From: Platynereis dumerilii
Lineage: Eukaryota > Annelida > Polychaeta > Phyllodocida > Nereididae
NCBI GenBank assembly: GCA_026936325.1
Contig: JAPTHN010000003.1
Span: forward strand, 103,149,360-103,213,359
Reading direction: 5' to 3'
DNA length: 64,000 bases
Made by a program: the position numbers and the translations under genes. Positions within the stretch are counted from its first letter, which is position 1, and every line of letters begins with the position of its first letter. Of the stretch, positions 21,201-30,694 are shown in pieces. Under the pieces are notes generated by a model. That model saw nothing but the letters and a program-made list of their open reading frames with translations. It had not been told where the DNA came from and did not search any database.

Positions 21201-22440
21201 AAAATTAACAAAGCCATGGAAATTATTACATTCTCTCTCATCCAAGACAGCACTACCAGCATCGCGCAGTTTTTACAACTGAAGTGAAACACTTATGGGA
21301 ACTCTATGTAATCTATTGAAGGACTATTTCTATAAAATAAGAATACTCTTAATTTGATGTTATTTTTTTAGCCAACCCAATTTCGAAGAGGACAATATTT
21401 GACAGAATTGACCTTTAAGTATTCAGTGCAGGATTCTGAAGAGACTTATCATAGTTGTTGCATGTAATTCTACAGTTGAACTTCTAGGACCAATGGACCA
21501 TATTGAAAGCGTTTGCACTTTGGTTTAAACTTACCGGTAGTTCTGGACTGAAAAATCGGCAGTGATATTTGTCTCTTTGCAAATGAGCAGTTATCTATCG
21601 AGTTTAATAATTCTTTCTTGCATGTCTGTTTTAGTGTGTTAAATCATTCTGTGTACCATTTTTTCCACATGTACCCATAGAATTTTAGGTATTTAAGATA
21701 TGGTGTGACTTTCCAGAGCATACCCTGATTGAAAAACAACTCTTAACAAGATTAAAAAGAAGATTATTGATGGCACTTTTTTCAATTAACAGGAGTTAAT
21801 GTTACTTACATGAAACTGACAATTTTTTTCTTGCTATGGTGTTAGCCAATGTTAGCCAATGAACGCACCAAAAATGTAGCATTCGAAGACATGCAAATAA
21901 GGTACTCTGCACACAGGAGTTCAGTCATAATCCTACATTAATGAACAAGACCTGCTTTCCATGCAAACAAGAGACAACAGCAGAGAGCTGCGAAGCAGTG
22001 AGCTCTGCCAGAAATCAGATGCAGCAACTGCCACGCCACTAATAATATCGGCCCAAATGGTGGAACAACTGCCTTGAAAGTTGAAACTGTAACATTAAAG
22101 CATCTATTACGATTTTGCATACTTAGTTTAAAATTTGTGTTAATGGTCGTAGGCCTGAAGTTGGGGAGTTTAAACATAAAAGTACTGAATTTCCTTACGC
22201 ATGACCATGAATTCTGCCAGTCTCCTCACAGCTATCGCTGTTCAGCAAAAGGTGACTTTGATCAGTCAGCAAATAAGGTGTGCTGGCCTGTGAAGACTTC
22301 CATTATGATGTCATAGTCCACATTACGAGAAAACAAGGTCTTTCTCACATTCGACCAAAAATGTTTAAATAAGATCATCCACAAGAAAAATCCTGAAGTA
22401 GAAGCACACACAGCAGTTACGATCAAGCAAAAGAAGACCT
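21201..22440. other. No recognisable gene
   Basis: AT-rich sequence with only short frames. A direct doublet of GTTAGCCAATG occurs near 21842. The last 50 bp or so belong to the A/B duplicated block. Confidence 0.5.
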
Positions 22441-22444
22441 TCCG

Positions 22445-22720
22445 GTATATACATAGAAATACATAGAACGGACATGAGGCTGTATGATGCCACCTCAAGA
22501 TGAGGTCACCAAATCCGCCATATTGGAACTGCCCTGAGACATGATGTCACAATAGAATAATTATGATGTGACCTCATGCCATTGTTATAAGTGACACCAC
22601 AGTTATTGGTGACGTCACAGTCCATTGTGCCAGTATTCAGGGCAGTTCCAAGATGGCGGATTTGGTTGCTTCATCTGCCAGAGCCTCATGTCCCTTCTAT
22701 ATATTTCTATGGGTATATAT
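22445..22720. mobile_element. Small foldback element in block B
   Basis: Inverted arms of about 95 bp. The left contains CGGACATGAGGCT and AAATCCGCCATATTGG; the right contains CCAAGATGGCGGATTT and AGCCTCATGTCCC. The spacer of about 95 bp includes repeated TGACGTCAC-like palindromes. Block A has no such palindrome at the matching place (about 9960-9985). Confidence 0.75.
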
Positions 22721-22739
22721 CATACTTCATCTCTCATGT

Positions 22740-23230
22740 TTCATTGATTACCAGAGAAAGTGCAAGAGAAGTTCAACGAGACCAGGAAATGTCTGATGTT
22801 GTCTATAAATATCTCTCCAATGCCATGATGCCACTTTACAACAATTTATTGAAGCAAGTAGTTGCGGAAATATTGGGCTGTGTAACTACTAGGGCCCTGC
22901 ACAGGACGGGAACGGGACTGAACTTGACAAAATTTGGCGGGAGTGGGTCAAAATTCGGAAAATTTTATCATTGTAATGCCTAGAACGGGACGGGAGCGGG
23001 AGCAGATTCGGAAAGAACGGGCGGGAGTGAGACAAAAATCTAGTCCCGTGCAGGGCCCTAGTAACTACTGTGTATGAATATTTATATGAAATATCGGCCT
23101 GTTGAGCTGACAGAGCCTTTCGTGACTCATCAATTCTTCTTGTTTGATATCAAAAATAAACAAGGTTGATGGCTTGGCCACCTGGGAGAGAGATAAGATG
23201 GATGTTGAAGCTCAAGACCAGGGTCTTGGA
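22740..23230. repeat. Dispersed repeat R1, copy 2, interrupted by a hAT MITE
   Basis: Same landmarks as 9985-10290 and extends further right, with GAGAGATAAGATGGATGTTG. It is interrupted by the MITE at 22890-23060. Confidence 0.65.
22890..23060. mobile_element. hAT MITE, 171 bp, with 8 bp target duplication
   Basis: Ends TAGGGCCCTGCAC and GTGCAGGGCCCTA are perfect inverts. Both sides carry GTAACTAC (22882-22889 and 23061-23068). In block A the same site (about 10161) has a single GTAACTACTGTG with no insert, an exact empty site. The body is rich in ACGGGA units. Confidence 0.92.
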
Positions 23231-23467
23231 AAGAAGAATTCTAAGCGAGAATCCTCTTTTGAGAAGAGATCTTTTGTATTGACAAGCCGCGTTGGTATAT
23301 TCCTCTTTGTTGTTCTGCATTACCAAAGAAAATATTTGTTTGGATTAAAATGAAAAATTACCTTGAATGTGGGTACACACAACAAGACTCCAACAGATTG
23401 TGAATGAAATTTCAAGACTGTGTGTTTCACTGCTATGTATGAACTGCATGAATGGCCAGGTTGAAGA

Positions 23468-23530
23468 TTGAGTGAGTGAGTTAGTGTTTTACACCCCATT
23501 AGCACCGGTGTGGGCTATTTAGAGGCAACA
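23468..23530 (-). mobile_element. Short retroposon 3' end with (ACTC)n tail
   Basis: A 63 bp insert flanked by a 14 bp direct repeat, GGCCAGGTTGAAGA (23454-23467 and 23531-23544). On the minus strand it ends in AACTCACTCACTCAA. A long duplication plus simple tail is the mark of LINE-driven insertion. Tails of this type are common in mollusc and other invertebrate SINEs. Confidence 0.8.
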
Positions 23531-24243
23531 GGCCAGGTTGAAGAACATTGTAACAGTCACAAATGACTTTTTTAAGCTGATCACAATATTGAACCTAGTT
23601 TTGTCAACCTCATGTGTTGTTTAGTTGAACTTGCAGGCTACTGCATATATTAATCTGGTACTAGCTACAAAATGGTTCTTTGAAGGATATCTCAAACAAT
23701 CTAGAGAAGCAATTGTATTTTTATAATATCTGTATTATAGAATTATATATTAACAGAGAGAGAGAGAGAAAATTATTTCATTGGTGAATGGGCTCATAGC
23801 TGCAGCTTAGCCCCCAGCCCTCTTCCCTCTTTGAATATTAACTTCGGAAGGTATACTCCCTGCTGCTGCAAAGCATGTTATACCAATTTGTAACTAATAA
23901 ATACCATCAAAATGGAAATAATTTCATGGGGGTCAGGATGGTGCAACTCCTACCCCAACCCCTCTGGCATCAGAGCAATATGATTTTCAGGGAAAATCCT
24001 GACCCATATCATGGCAGAAGAATCGGTTTTTTTACAGTTTATTCATGTTAACTGGTCTCTCCATTCTCGTTACAATTGTTCAGCCTTCTGTTGGACAGTC
24101 CAATTGGTTGGTCTATATTTTGAAGGTACCGTTGGCAGGTTATAATAAAACTTTTACTTGTAGGTGAAATAAGGACAAAAACACATTGACAATGCTGTGA
24201 TATGGCTCTTTATTTAGTCACATCTGATTAAAAGCAGTCGTCA

Positions 24244-25278
24244 TCATTCCTGATGCGGCTGGACCTGCCACAGTTTGCGGCAACAGATGTTTGTGTAGGA
24301 TCCGTAACAGTCGGGATTACAGCCCGAAGAACACACTCCTGCAATCACCTGTGGGATACATAGAAAAACAACATCAAGAAAGACATCATAATCTGGCACT
24401 TAAGGCCACACATAATTGATCTTTAGCTTCTCGGATCCTCTCAAGGCACTTTTTCTAGGGTCGGTCGGTAGGACACAAAAAAAGGTGAAACTTTTTTTTT
24501 TTAATGTCAAAAAAAAAAATTTTTTTTTTTCCATCAGCAGGAAATCTATTGTGTCGGCTGGTCCGCGAAGCTAAGAATCAATTACGTGTGGCCTAAACAT
24601 GTATTTCGGCCTCTTCTTGTTCTTCTTCTAGGGTGCAAGTGGCTCAACCCGTAAGGGAGCAACACGATGTCATGTTTCTATGTATGTTCATATATTGTCA
24701 TATTTGAGTCTGGCGCACGCTACTATTCATTCGGGGATGGCCAGGATATTTTAGTTGCTCAAACATAGGAGGACTTTTGAATATTTCCTGGACTATATTT
24801 TGAAAATAGCGATGATACCTTTTTAATTAACCAATTTTAAAGATGAAATAATAAATTCATACCTCATTAAGCGCACACCGCGCCCACGCTCCATGCCAGG
24901 CGGAGACCCATCTGCATCCGCTTGTAAAGCTAAGTCCCAGCCCTGTCAAACAAGTACACAATTAAAGGCCTACGCAATTTGCATTTCTGCCTATTTGGTG
25001 AGTAATTTGAAAAGAAATTAATCATAGAATGTATTCGTTTCGACAGATTTTCGTCTCATCTGTGAGTAATTAATATTAATAATTATACTTGATAATTTCT
25101 TTAAATTCTACTGCACATCATGTACTTTGCTCTTTGTCGCCCTCTTGTGTTTTCCAAATGGACCACACTGGAAATAAGTTCATGTAACTTTTGTGTGCCA
25201 TCCGTGATCTTTTATTTATTAGTTACTTTATATGTTGTTTCTTCATTATTGTAACCTCCAAATAACAGACCAAAATGA

Positions 25279-25311
<33 letters not shown>

Positions 25312-28300
25312 TTATTGTTACCATCAAAGCAGTGAATCCTGGTATAAACATTTCGCCCACAGTCATCATCTCCTCCTGATGCACAAACGGACGTCACAGC
25401 TTTATTGCCAGAACAAGTTAGTCGTCTGCCGTATCCTGCCTCAAGGATGTCAGATGCCCCGTAGTCTGCAATGAGTTATTAGACAATTATTTTCCATTTG
25501 AATGCTCACATTCTTCAATGAGATTCCGGACAGTCATTTTCATTTGGTCAAAACGCACGTAATCTTCAATGAGTAACTGGACAGTCATCATTTTCAATTT
25601 GTCAAATGCCCCACAATCCTAAATCAGTTACAGGACAGTTATTTTCATAGTCAAATGCTCTCTCAATCTGTAATGAGTTATTAGACAGTTATTTTCATTT
25701 GGTCAAAACGCACATAATCTTCAATGAGTAACTGGACAGTCATCATTTTCAATTGGTCAAATGCCCCACAATCCTAAATGAGTTACAGGACAGTTATTTT
25801 CATAGTCAAATGCTCCCTCAATCTGTAATGAGTTATTAGACAGTTATTTTCATTTAGTCAAATGCCCCACAATCTGTAATGAGTCACAGGACAGTTATTT
25901 TCATAGTCAAATCCCCCCTCAATCTGTAATGAGTTACAGGACAGTTACAGGACAGTCATTTTCATTTCGTCAAATTTCCCTCAATCTGTAAACAGTTATT
26001 AAACAGTTATTTTCAGTTTGTCAAAAACCACTCGATCTGTAATGAGTTGCAGGACTGTTATTTTCAGTTTTTCAAATACCCCACAATCTGTGATGAGTTA
26101 TTATACAGTTATTTACAGTTTCTCAAATGCCCCACAATCTGTGATGAGTTATTAGACAGTGATTTTCAGTTTGTCAATTGCGATTTAGTACGAAACCTCA
26201 ATGCAGTAATGCAAACATCATAACAGTGAGGCAGTCATTATCCCTGCTTTTATAACCATTACCTTCAGACATATCTCACAACGAATGGTAAATTGGTAGG
26301 GGTGCACCTCCTTTCAATAGCAACTGTCTTACACAGTAAATAACCACAGCCCAAAAAAAATCCCACAGCTTTAAAAACACCCTCAAAACAATTGTGTTAC
26401 ACCCAATAGGTACTTTTGGCATTTAGACAATAGGTAAAAGCATGCGTTATGAAGATTAATTGATGATTTCTCACTTGTCGTTAGAGAGACAGGACAGCAT
26501 TTGACTCGGGTATACTGTCCGTTGCAATCAGCACTATTTCCAGATGGGCAAAGCTCAGTCGCTACGTAGTTACGCGGACAGGTCAAAGTAACACCATAAC
26601 CGCCGGATCTGTAACAATAATCCACAACACAATTTTATGTTACATGTTTCCAAGTACTGTGAGTAGCAAAAGACTCCTAACATTTTGGTCCAATTGGAAA
26701 TTTCTGTATGGCTCACTGCTAGCATACATATACAAAATCATGAGAGATGATTAAACATACTGGTGAAGATGATTTGGGAGATGATGGAAACTTTCTGATG
26801 TTATAAGAAGTTCAGTTGCCATTGACTGTAAGATTGTCTGTTATTGTCTGTTATTTTCAAGTTAATCTAAACATTTTACTGTTTTCAAATGACAAATTTG
26901 ATTTTTTGAAACATGATGTTTTACATCATGAGAGACACCAATTACATTTTTCTGAGTTGCTCCTTAATGGAAAAGGCACACTGTTTCACTATGCTCTCCA
27001 TATATATATCATGGTAATATAAATAGTTTATTTGTTTCTTACAGCGAAACACTTTGATATAGAATTAAAGTGGACTGTGGCACTGTGAAAATGGCACTTC
27101 ATCACGCTGATGATTTGTCATGATCAAACCCAATACTTTCAACGTTAATTTGATTGAAGGAGACTTATCCCACTTGTTGGTGACTGCCAAACGAAAGGAT
27201 TATGCATCTGATTTTCACTCTAAAATTTGTTATGAGAAGTCGAATGGCTTACTCTTGATCATGACTAATCAAACAGCCTCTTTGTTCCCATAATGAAAGT
27301 AGAGAAGATCATGTACACTTCATCTATCAGTCTCGAAGTGCCATTTTCACAGTGCCATAGTCCACTTCAATTCTATGTCAAAGTGTTTCGCTGTAATTTA
27401 TTTCACCATGGAGGCCCCTGATCATGCAGAAGCTTAACTGGCAGGGGCGGGAAATTACCGAATATTAATAATGATATAAAAACCAATGAATTATAGATTG
27501 ACGTATGATTATGTGGCAATTGGGCTCGGGATGAACACTTAATTGTTATTGATATAAGATTCTTAATTTGTCCATCTACTTTCTTTGTTTATTTTCCATT
27601 AGTTATCCCTAATATTACCCAGTTGTACCGTTTAAGTATTTTCAAATGCCAAAGTCAGCAGTTATCATTGATGCCTGTCCGACAGAAGAAGCCCCTTGGT
27701 ACATTAGACCAAAGATAGCATAGAACGTTCCTGTTACAGCCTTGTTATATTAAATGAATAACACCAGTGACATATTTTCTGGTGATGAGGTCATTTTGTC
27801 TTCCACAGTATACAGTGACACTGACACAGGAGAAGAAAAATTCAATCGGTCGTAGGATATACGTTTGTGGAGTAGGTGCAGGCCTGGATTACCCATTAGG
27901 CTGTGTAGGCTATAGCATAGGGCCTCACATCTCAGGGGGCCTCAGATTGGGTGAAAAAAATTAAAATAACATTTATCTAAATTTAAGAATTTTAAGTCAA
28001 AAATAAATTTAAAAAAATCAACCAACTAGTTGGGCTCAAATGCATTTTAAGGGGGCCCTAAATTCATAAACACCAATTGTGTAGCCTATAAATACCTGTT
28101 TAAAGAGTATATCTTATAAAGTTCTTCTGGACTCAATTGTACAATTACACAAGCAGAAATTTGGGAAAAAAATACAAGACCGTCTGAGAAATTTTTGGTA
28201 AAAACTTAAAAAATTTCTGCAGGTACGAATGTATTTTCCTGATTGTTGCAAAAAAGGGTACACCGTTTTGCCCAAATTTTTGCAATAACAATAATTGTAC

Positions 28301-28996
28301 AGTAGATAATAGAGGAGCTGTGAAATTGGACAAGGGAAGTGTGTATCAAATCAAGTACATGTAGAACAGGGTCAAATGCATAGAGACAGGGACAGATTTC
28401 TTTCTGGTTAGTTACTAACGCATTTAATTTTGTACAGAAAACTTTTACGATCAAGCAATCCATTTAATGGCTTTTATGACAATTTTTACATACAAATGTT
28501 AAGCCCACAAACAAAAAGTGGGAATCAGTCTGCGGTGATTGGCAGTCTCAGGTCAGGTCCAGCAAGGGGGCCTCACATTGAGGTTCAGCCTAGGGCCTCA
28601 TACTACCTTAATCCGGCCCTGAGCAGGTGTCCAGAGATTTAGACCCCCCACAAATATTTATAATCATTTGACATGGTTAAAAACATTGGGTAGTTAAAAT
28701 AATAATTTTCTGTGACATTACTTTTTGAGTACATTTCAGATATTGTTTACAAACTACAAATTTAGAAAATGGCTATCCAGAAGCATATTTATCTTAAGGT
28801 TGTTTGTATTTATTTTTAACAACATGTTTTTAAATTAATGTATTGAACTCTCGCAAATATGTTTTACATGCTTATATAAAGTTATAATACAGTAACTCTT
28901 ATTTAAATGTACTTACAATTCAGTGCATCTAATATATCTTTCAATGGCAGCCTCTGACAACCCCACGGCAAACAGAAACACGAGAAGTTTCAGCAT
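24244..28996 (-). CDS. Gene B: secreted three-module cysteine-rich protein (180 aa, five exons)
   Basis: Paralogue of gene A with identical structure. Exons: 28917-28996, 26475-26608, 25322-25465, 24863-24942, 24244-24348; GT-AG introns in phases 2, 1, 1 and 0. Signal peptide MLKLLVFLFAVGLSEAA. The three modules keep the C-x9-C-x7-C-x7to9-C(C) spacing. By hand count about 77% of the aligned mature residues match A. Differences: the Cys that starts module 2 in A is Tyr here, there is an extra Cys in SSGCNPDC, and the tail is longer (LWQVQPHQE). The stop is at 24244-24246, with AATAAA on the minus strand at 24209-24214. Function not recognised; secretion is inferred from the signal peptide. Confidence 0.85.
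24400..24597. mobile_element. MITE in intron 4 of gene B, about 198 bp
   Basis: Ends TTAAGGCCACACATAATTGA and TCAATTACGTGTGGCCTAAA are inverted with mismatches, pairing over about 33 bp. The middle is an A-run/T-run stem. Absent from gene A at the matching place (about 10970). The TTAA-like edge could mean a TTAA target, but the right side reads TAAA, so this is open. Confidence 0.75.
25276..25312. repeat. (AATC)n microsatellite
   Basis: Run of AATC units immediately downstream of exon 3 in gene B, inside intron 3. Confidence 0.9.
25461..26180. repeat. Minisatellite containing copies of the exon 3 splice acceptor, gene B
   Basis: About 14 units of 47-63 bp extend from the exon 3 edge into intron 2. 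As in gene A, each unit on the minus strand holds a CTCATTACAG- or TGCAG-like acceptor followed by the start of exon 3 (ATTGAGGG/ATTGTGGGG). A higher-order block of three units (about 155 bp, from 25561) is repeated directly after itself, so the array has grown by more than one step. Confidence 0.85.
27042..27393. mobile_element. Tc1/mariner-type MITE, 352 bp, intron 1 of gene B
   Basis: Terminal inverted repeats of about 60 bp begin CAGCGAAACACTTTGATAT; TA lies on each side (27040-27041 and 27394-27395). Gene A shows the intact site TTCTTAATTTATTT at about 15780-15795, an exact empty site. A second, truncated relative lies inverted at 52786-52985. No transposase. Confidence 0.92.
27879..28621. 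mobile_element. hAT non-autonomous element, 743 bp, intron 1 of gene B
   Basis: Left end CAGGCCTGGATTA and right end TAATCCGGCCCTG are imperfect inverts. Both flanks carry AGYAGGTG (27871-27878 and 28622-28629), an 8 bp duplication with one difference. GGGCCTCA-type motifs occur just inside each end. No long frame. Not seen in gene A. Confidence 0.85.
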
Positions 28997-29054
28997 CTTG
29001 TCAACTTGTCCTGTACATCAGCAACTGACAAATGTCACTTTTAAAACTGGGTTA

Positions 29055-29102
29055 TTTTATATAGATATGTTGCAGAATGTAGATAGGTCATCATTGACCA
29101 AT
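29055..29102 (-). promoter_or_regulatory. Promoter of gene B: TATA and CCAAT boxes
   Basis: On the minus strand TATATAAAA (29055-29063) precedes the start codon by about 60 bp, with CCAAT (plus-strand order) at 29098-29102. The layout matches gene A except for the shorter leader. Confidence 0.65.
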
Positions 29103-29205
29103 GGGAAACAAAGCTACTTTAAAACATCCTTTTGGATTATCAGAAAATTTCCGTTTTCTTAGTAAGAACTTTCTAGAAAACTAAGTTATTTTCACGAAAT
29201 GCATC

Positions 29206-30694
29206 AGGGGAGAACGGAGCACAATGAGACGGCAAGCACAGTGAGACAGAGCCAGCAGCGTCAAAGTGGTACTGTGTGTGCCTCTTTCATGTTGAACAAA
29301 TATTACATAATGAAATATTATCCTTTATCCCATGTCTAGCAACATTTCTCCCTGATGCTGACGTTTTTCCCTGGTGAATACGAACATCACAGAGAAAATA
29401 CGAGGGAAGATACAGGTTTAATAAACTGAAGAGGGAAATACGACAATTATAATGAGATTAATATTTATAAGTGGGAAATACGACATTTAACCAATCAGAA
29501 GCTGCCTGGGTGATGACGTCACAGCATCACCATACACGTGGCATCATTGTCAACAAAGCAAAAAGCTGATCAAGTCATGTTTGGGACCACAGAACGCTTA
29601 AAAATGCTTTAAAAATTTCATCGGGGAAAAAACTGACAGTAGCAAAGAAAAAAATCTGTTGACTTGGATGGTCAACCAGTATCCAGCTGTCTTTACTTTC
29701 ACCTTACGGCGCTTTTTCGGCGATCGGCGACACTGTAAATTCTGTTTTTTGACAAGTGAGTCTCACAAAATTCAGATTTACAATGAAGTGGACGAATGAC
29801 ATGGGATAAATATAGGTTATGTCATGGCTTTGACCTGTTTTTCCCTGATATTTTCACCCTCGACCCCGTATAAATACGGGGTCTTGGTGCAAATATCAGG
29901 GAAAAACAGGTCAAAGCCATGAAATTACTTACAAATAGGCAGAGAAGTTTACAGCAGAGGGCAAGTTAAATTTCCAAATGTTGGTTTTTAGCACAGATAG
30001 GTAGATGATTTTGACAAATTAAGTTAGATATAAAGGAGATAATGCAATCAATCACCAGGGTTTCAAATTATGGCTTTTTGTCGTATTCTATTAAGTAGAT
30101 GATCCCCAATTTAGACATATGTCTCCACAGTATTTCAAAATTTAATAAAGAGTGCTGTGCGGGACACAATGAGATGGGGCACAATGAGTTGGGGCACAGC
30201 GAGGCATCATAGAATACACCAGAAACACCATAATGTAAATAGAAATACCTGGACCTGTAATATTAGAAAGTTAAATAAAAGCGAAGCATTTCGATTCATA
30301 AGGAATTAGTAAGTGTGTCCAGTAAAAATGTTATACGCTTGTCCTCCGACGTGAATTTTTCACCTAGCCAACTATTCTTATTGGGATATATCACTTTTAT
30401 AATATCCACTGATTGAACAATTCAGTAGGCCAAGAGGGTCTGCAATTGTGGTAGCAGACTTCCTGTCTCACGGTCGCCCACATGATCTCTCATTGGGGCA
30501 CGGTGAGACGCATGACCGGCATCAACTTAACACAGTGTGTTATAACCAGAAAAAGTTGGGAACCCTAAAACTACTGGACAATATGCCCAATTTTGTCATA
30601 CAATGTGGGTCTAAATTGGTTTTACTGTTGACTGCCAACATTTTGCTGCACTTTAAAATAAAGAGAGTGTCTCGCTGTGCCCCGCTCTCCCCTA
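29206..30694. mobile_element. Inverted-repeat element, about 1.49 kb
   Basis: Left end CAGGGGAGAACGGAGCACA and right end TGTGCCCCGCTCTCCCCTA are inverts with a few mismatches; the TGAGAC motif recurs just inside both, and again internally (CACAATGAGATGGGGCAC near 30165). No transposase frame. It carries an inner inverted segment (about 29317-29816, ends TTTATCCCATGTC and GACATGGGATAAA) with a long hairpin at 29822-29922. Confidence 0.65.
29822..29922. repeat. Long near-perfect hairpin
   Basis: Arms of about 45-50 bp: TCATGGCTTTGACCTG at the left, CAGGTCAAAGCCATGA at the right, and a centre of CGACCCCGTATAAATACGGGGTC. Very few mismatches compared with the surrounding element. Confidence 0.9.

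Noticed and set aside
25461-26180. Regular repeats with spacers, resembling a CRISPR array
   Set aside because: Units are contiguous, vary along their whole length, lie in an intron of an animal gene and derive from the exon 3 junction.
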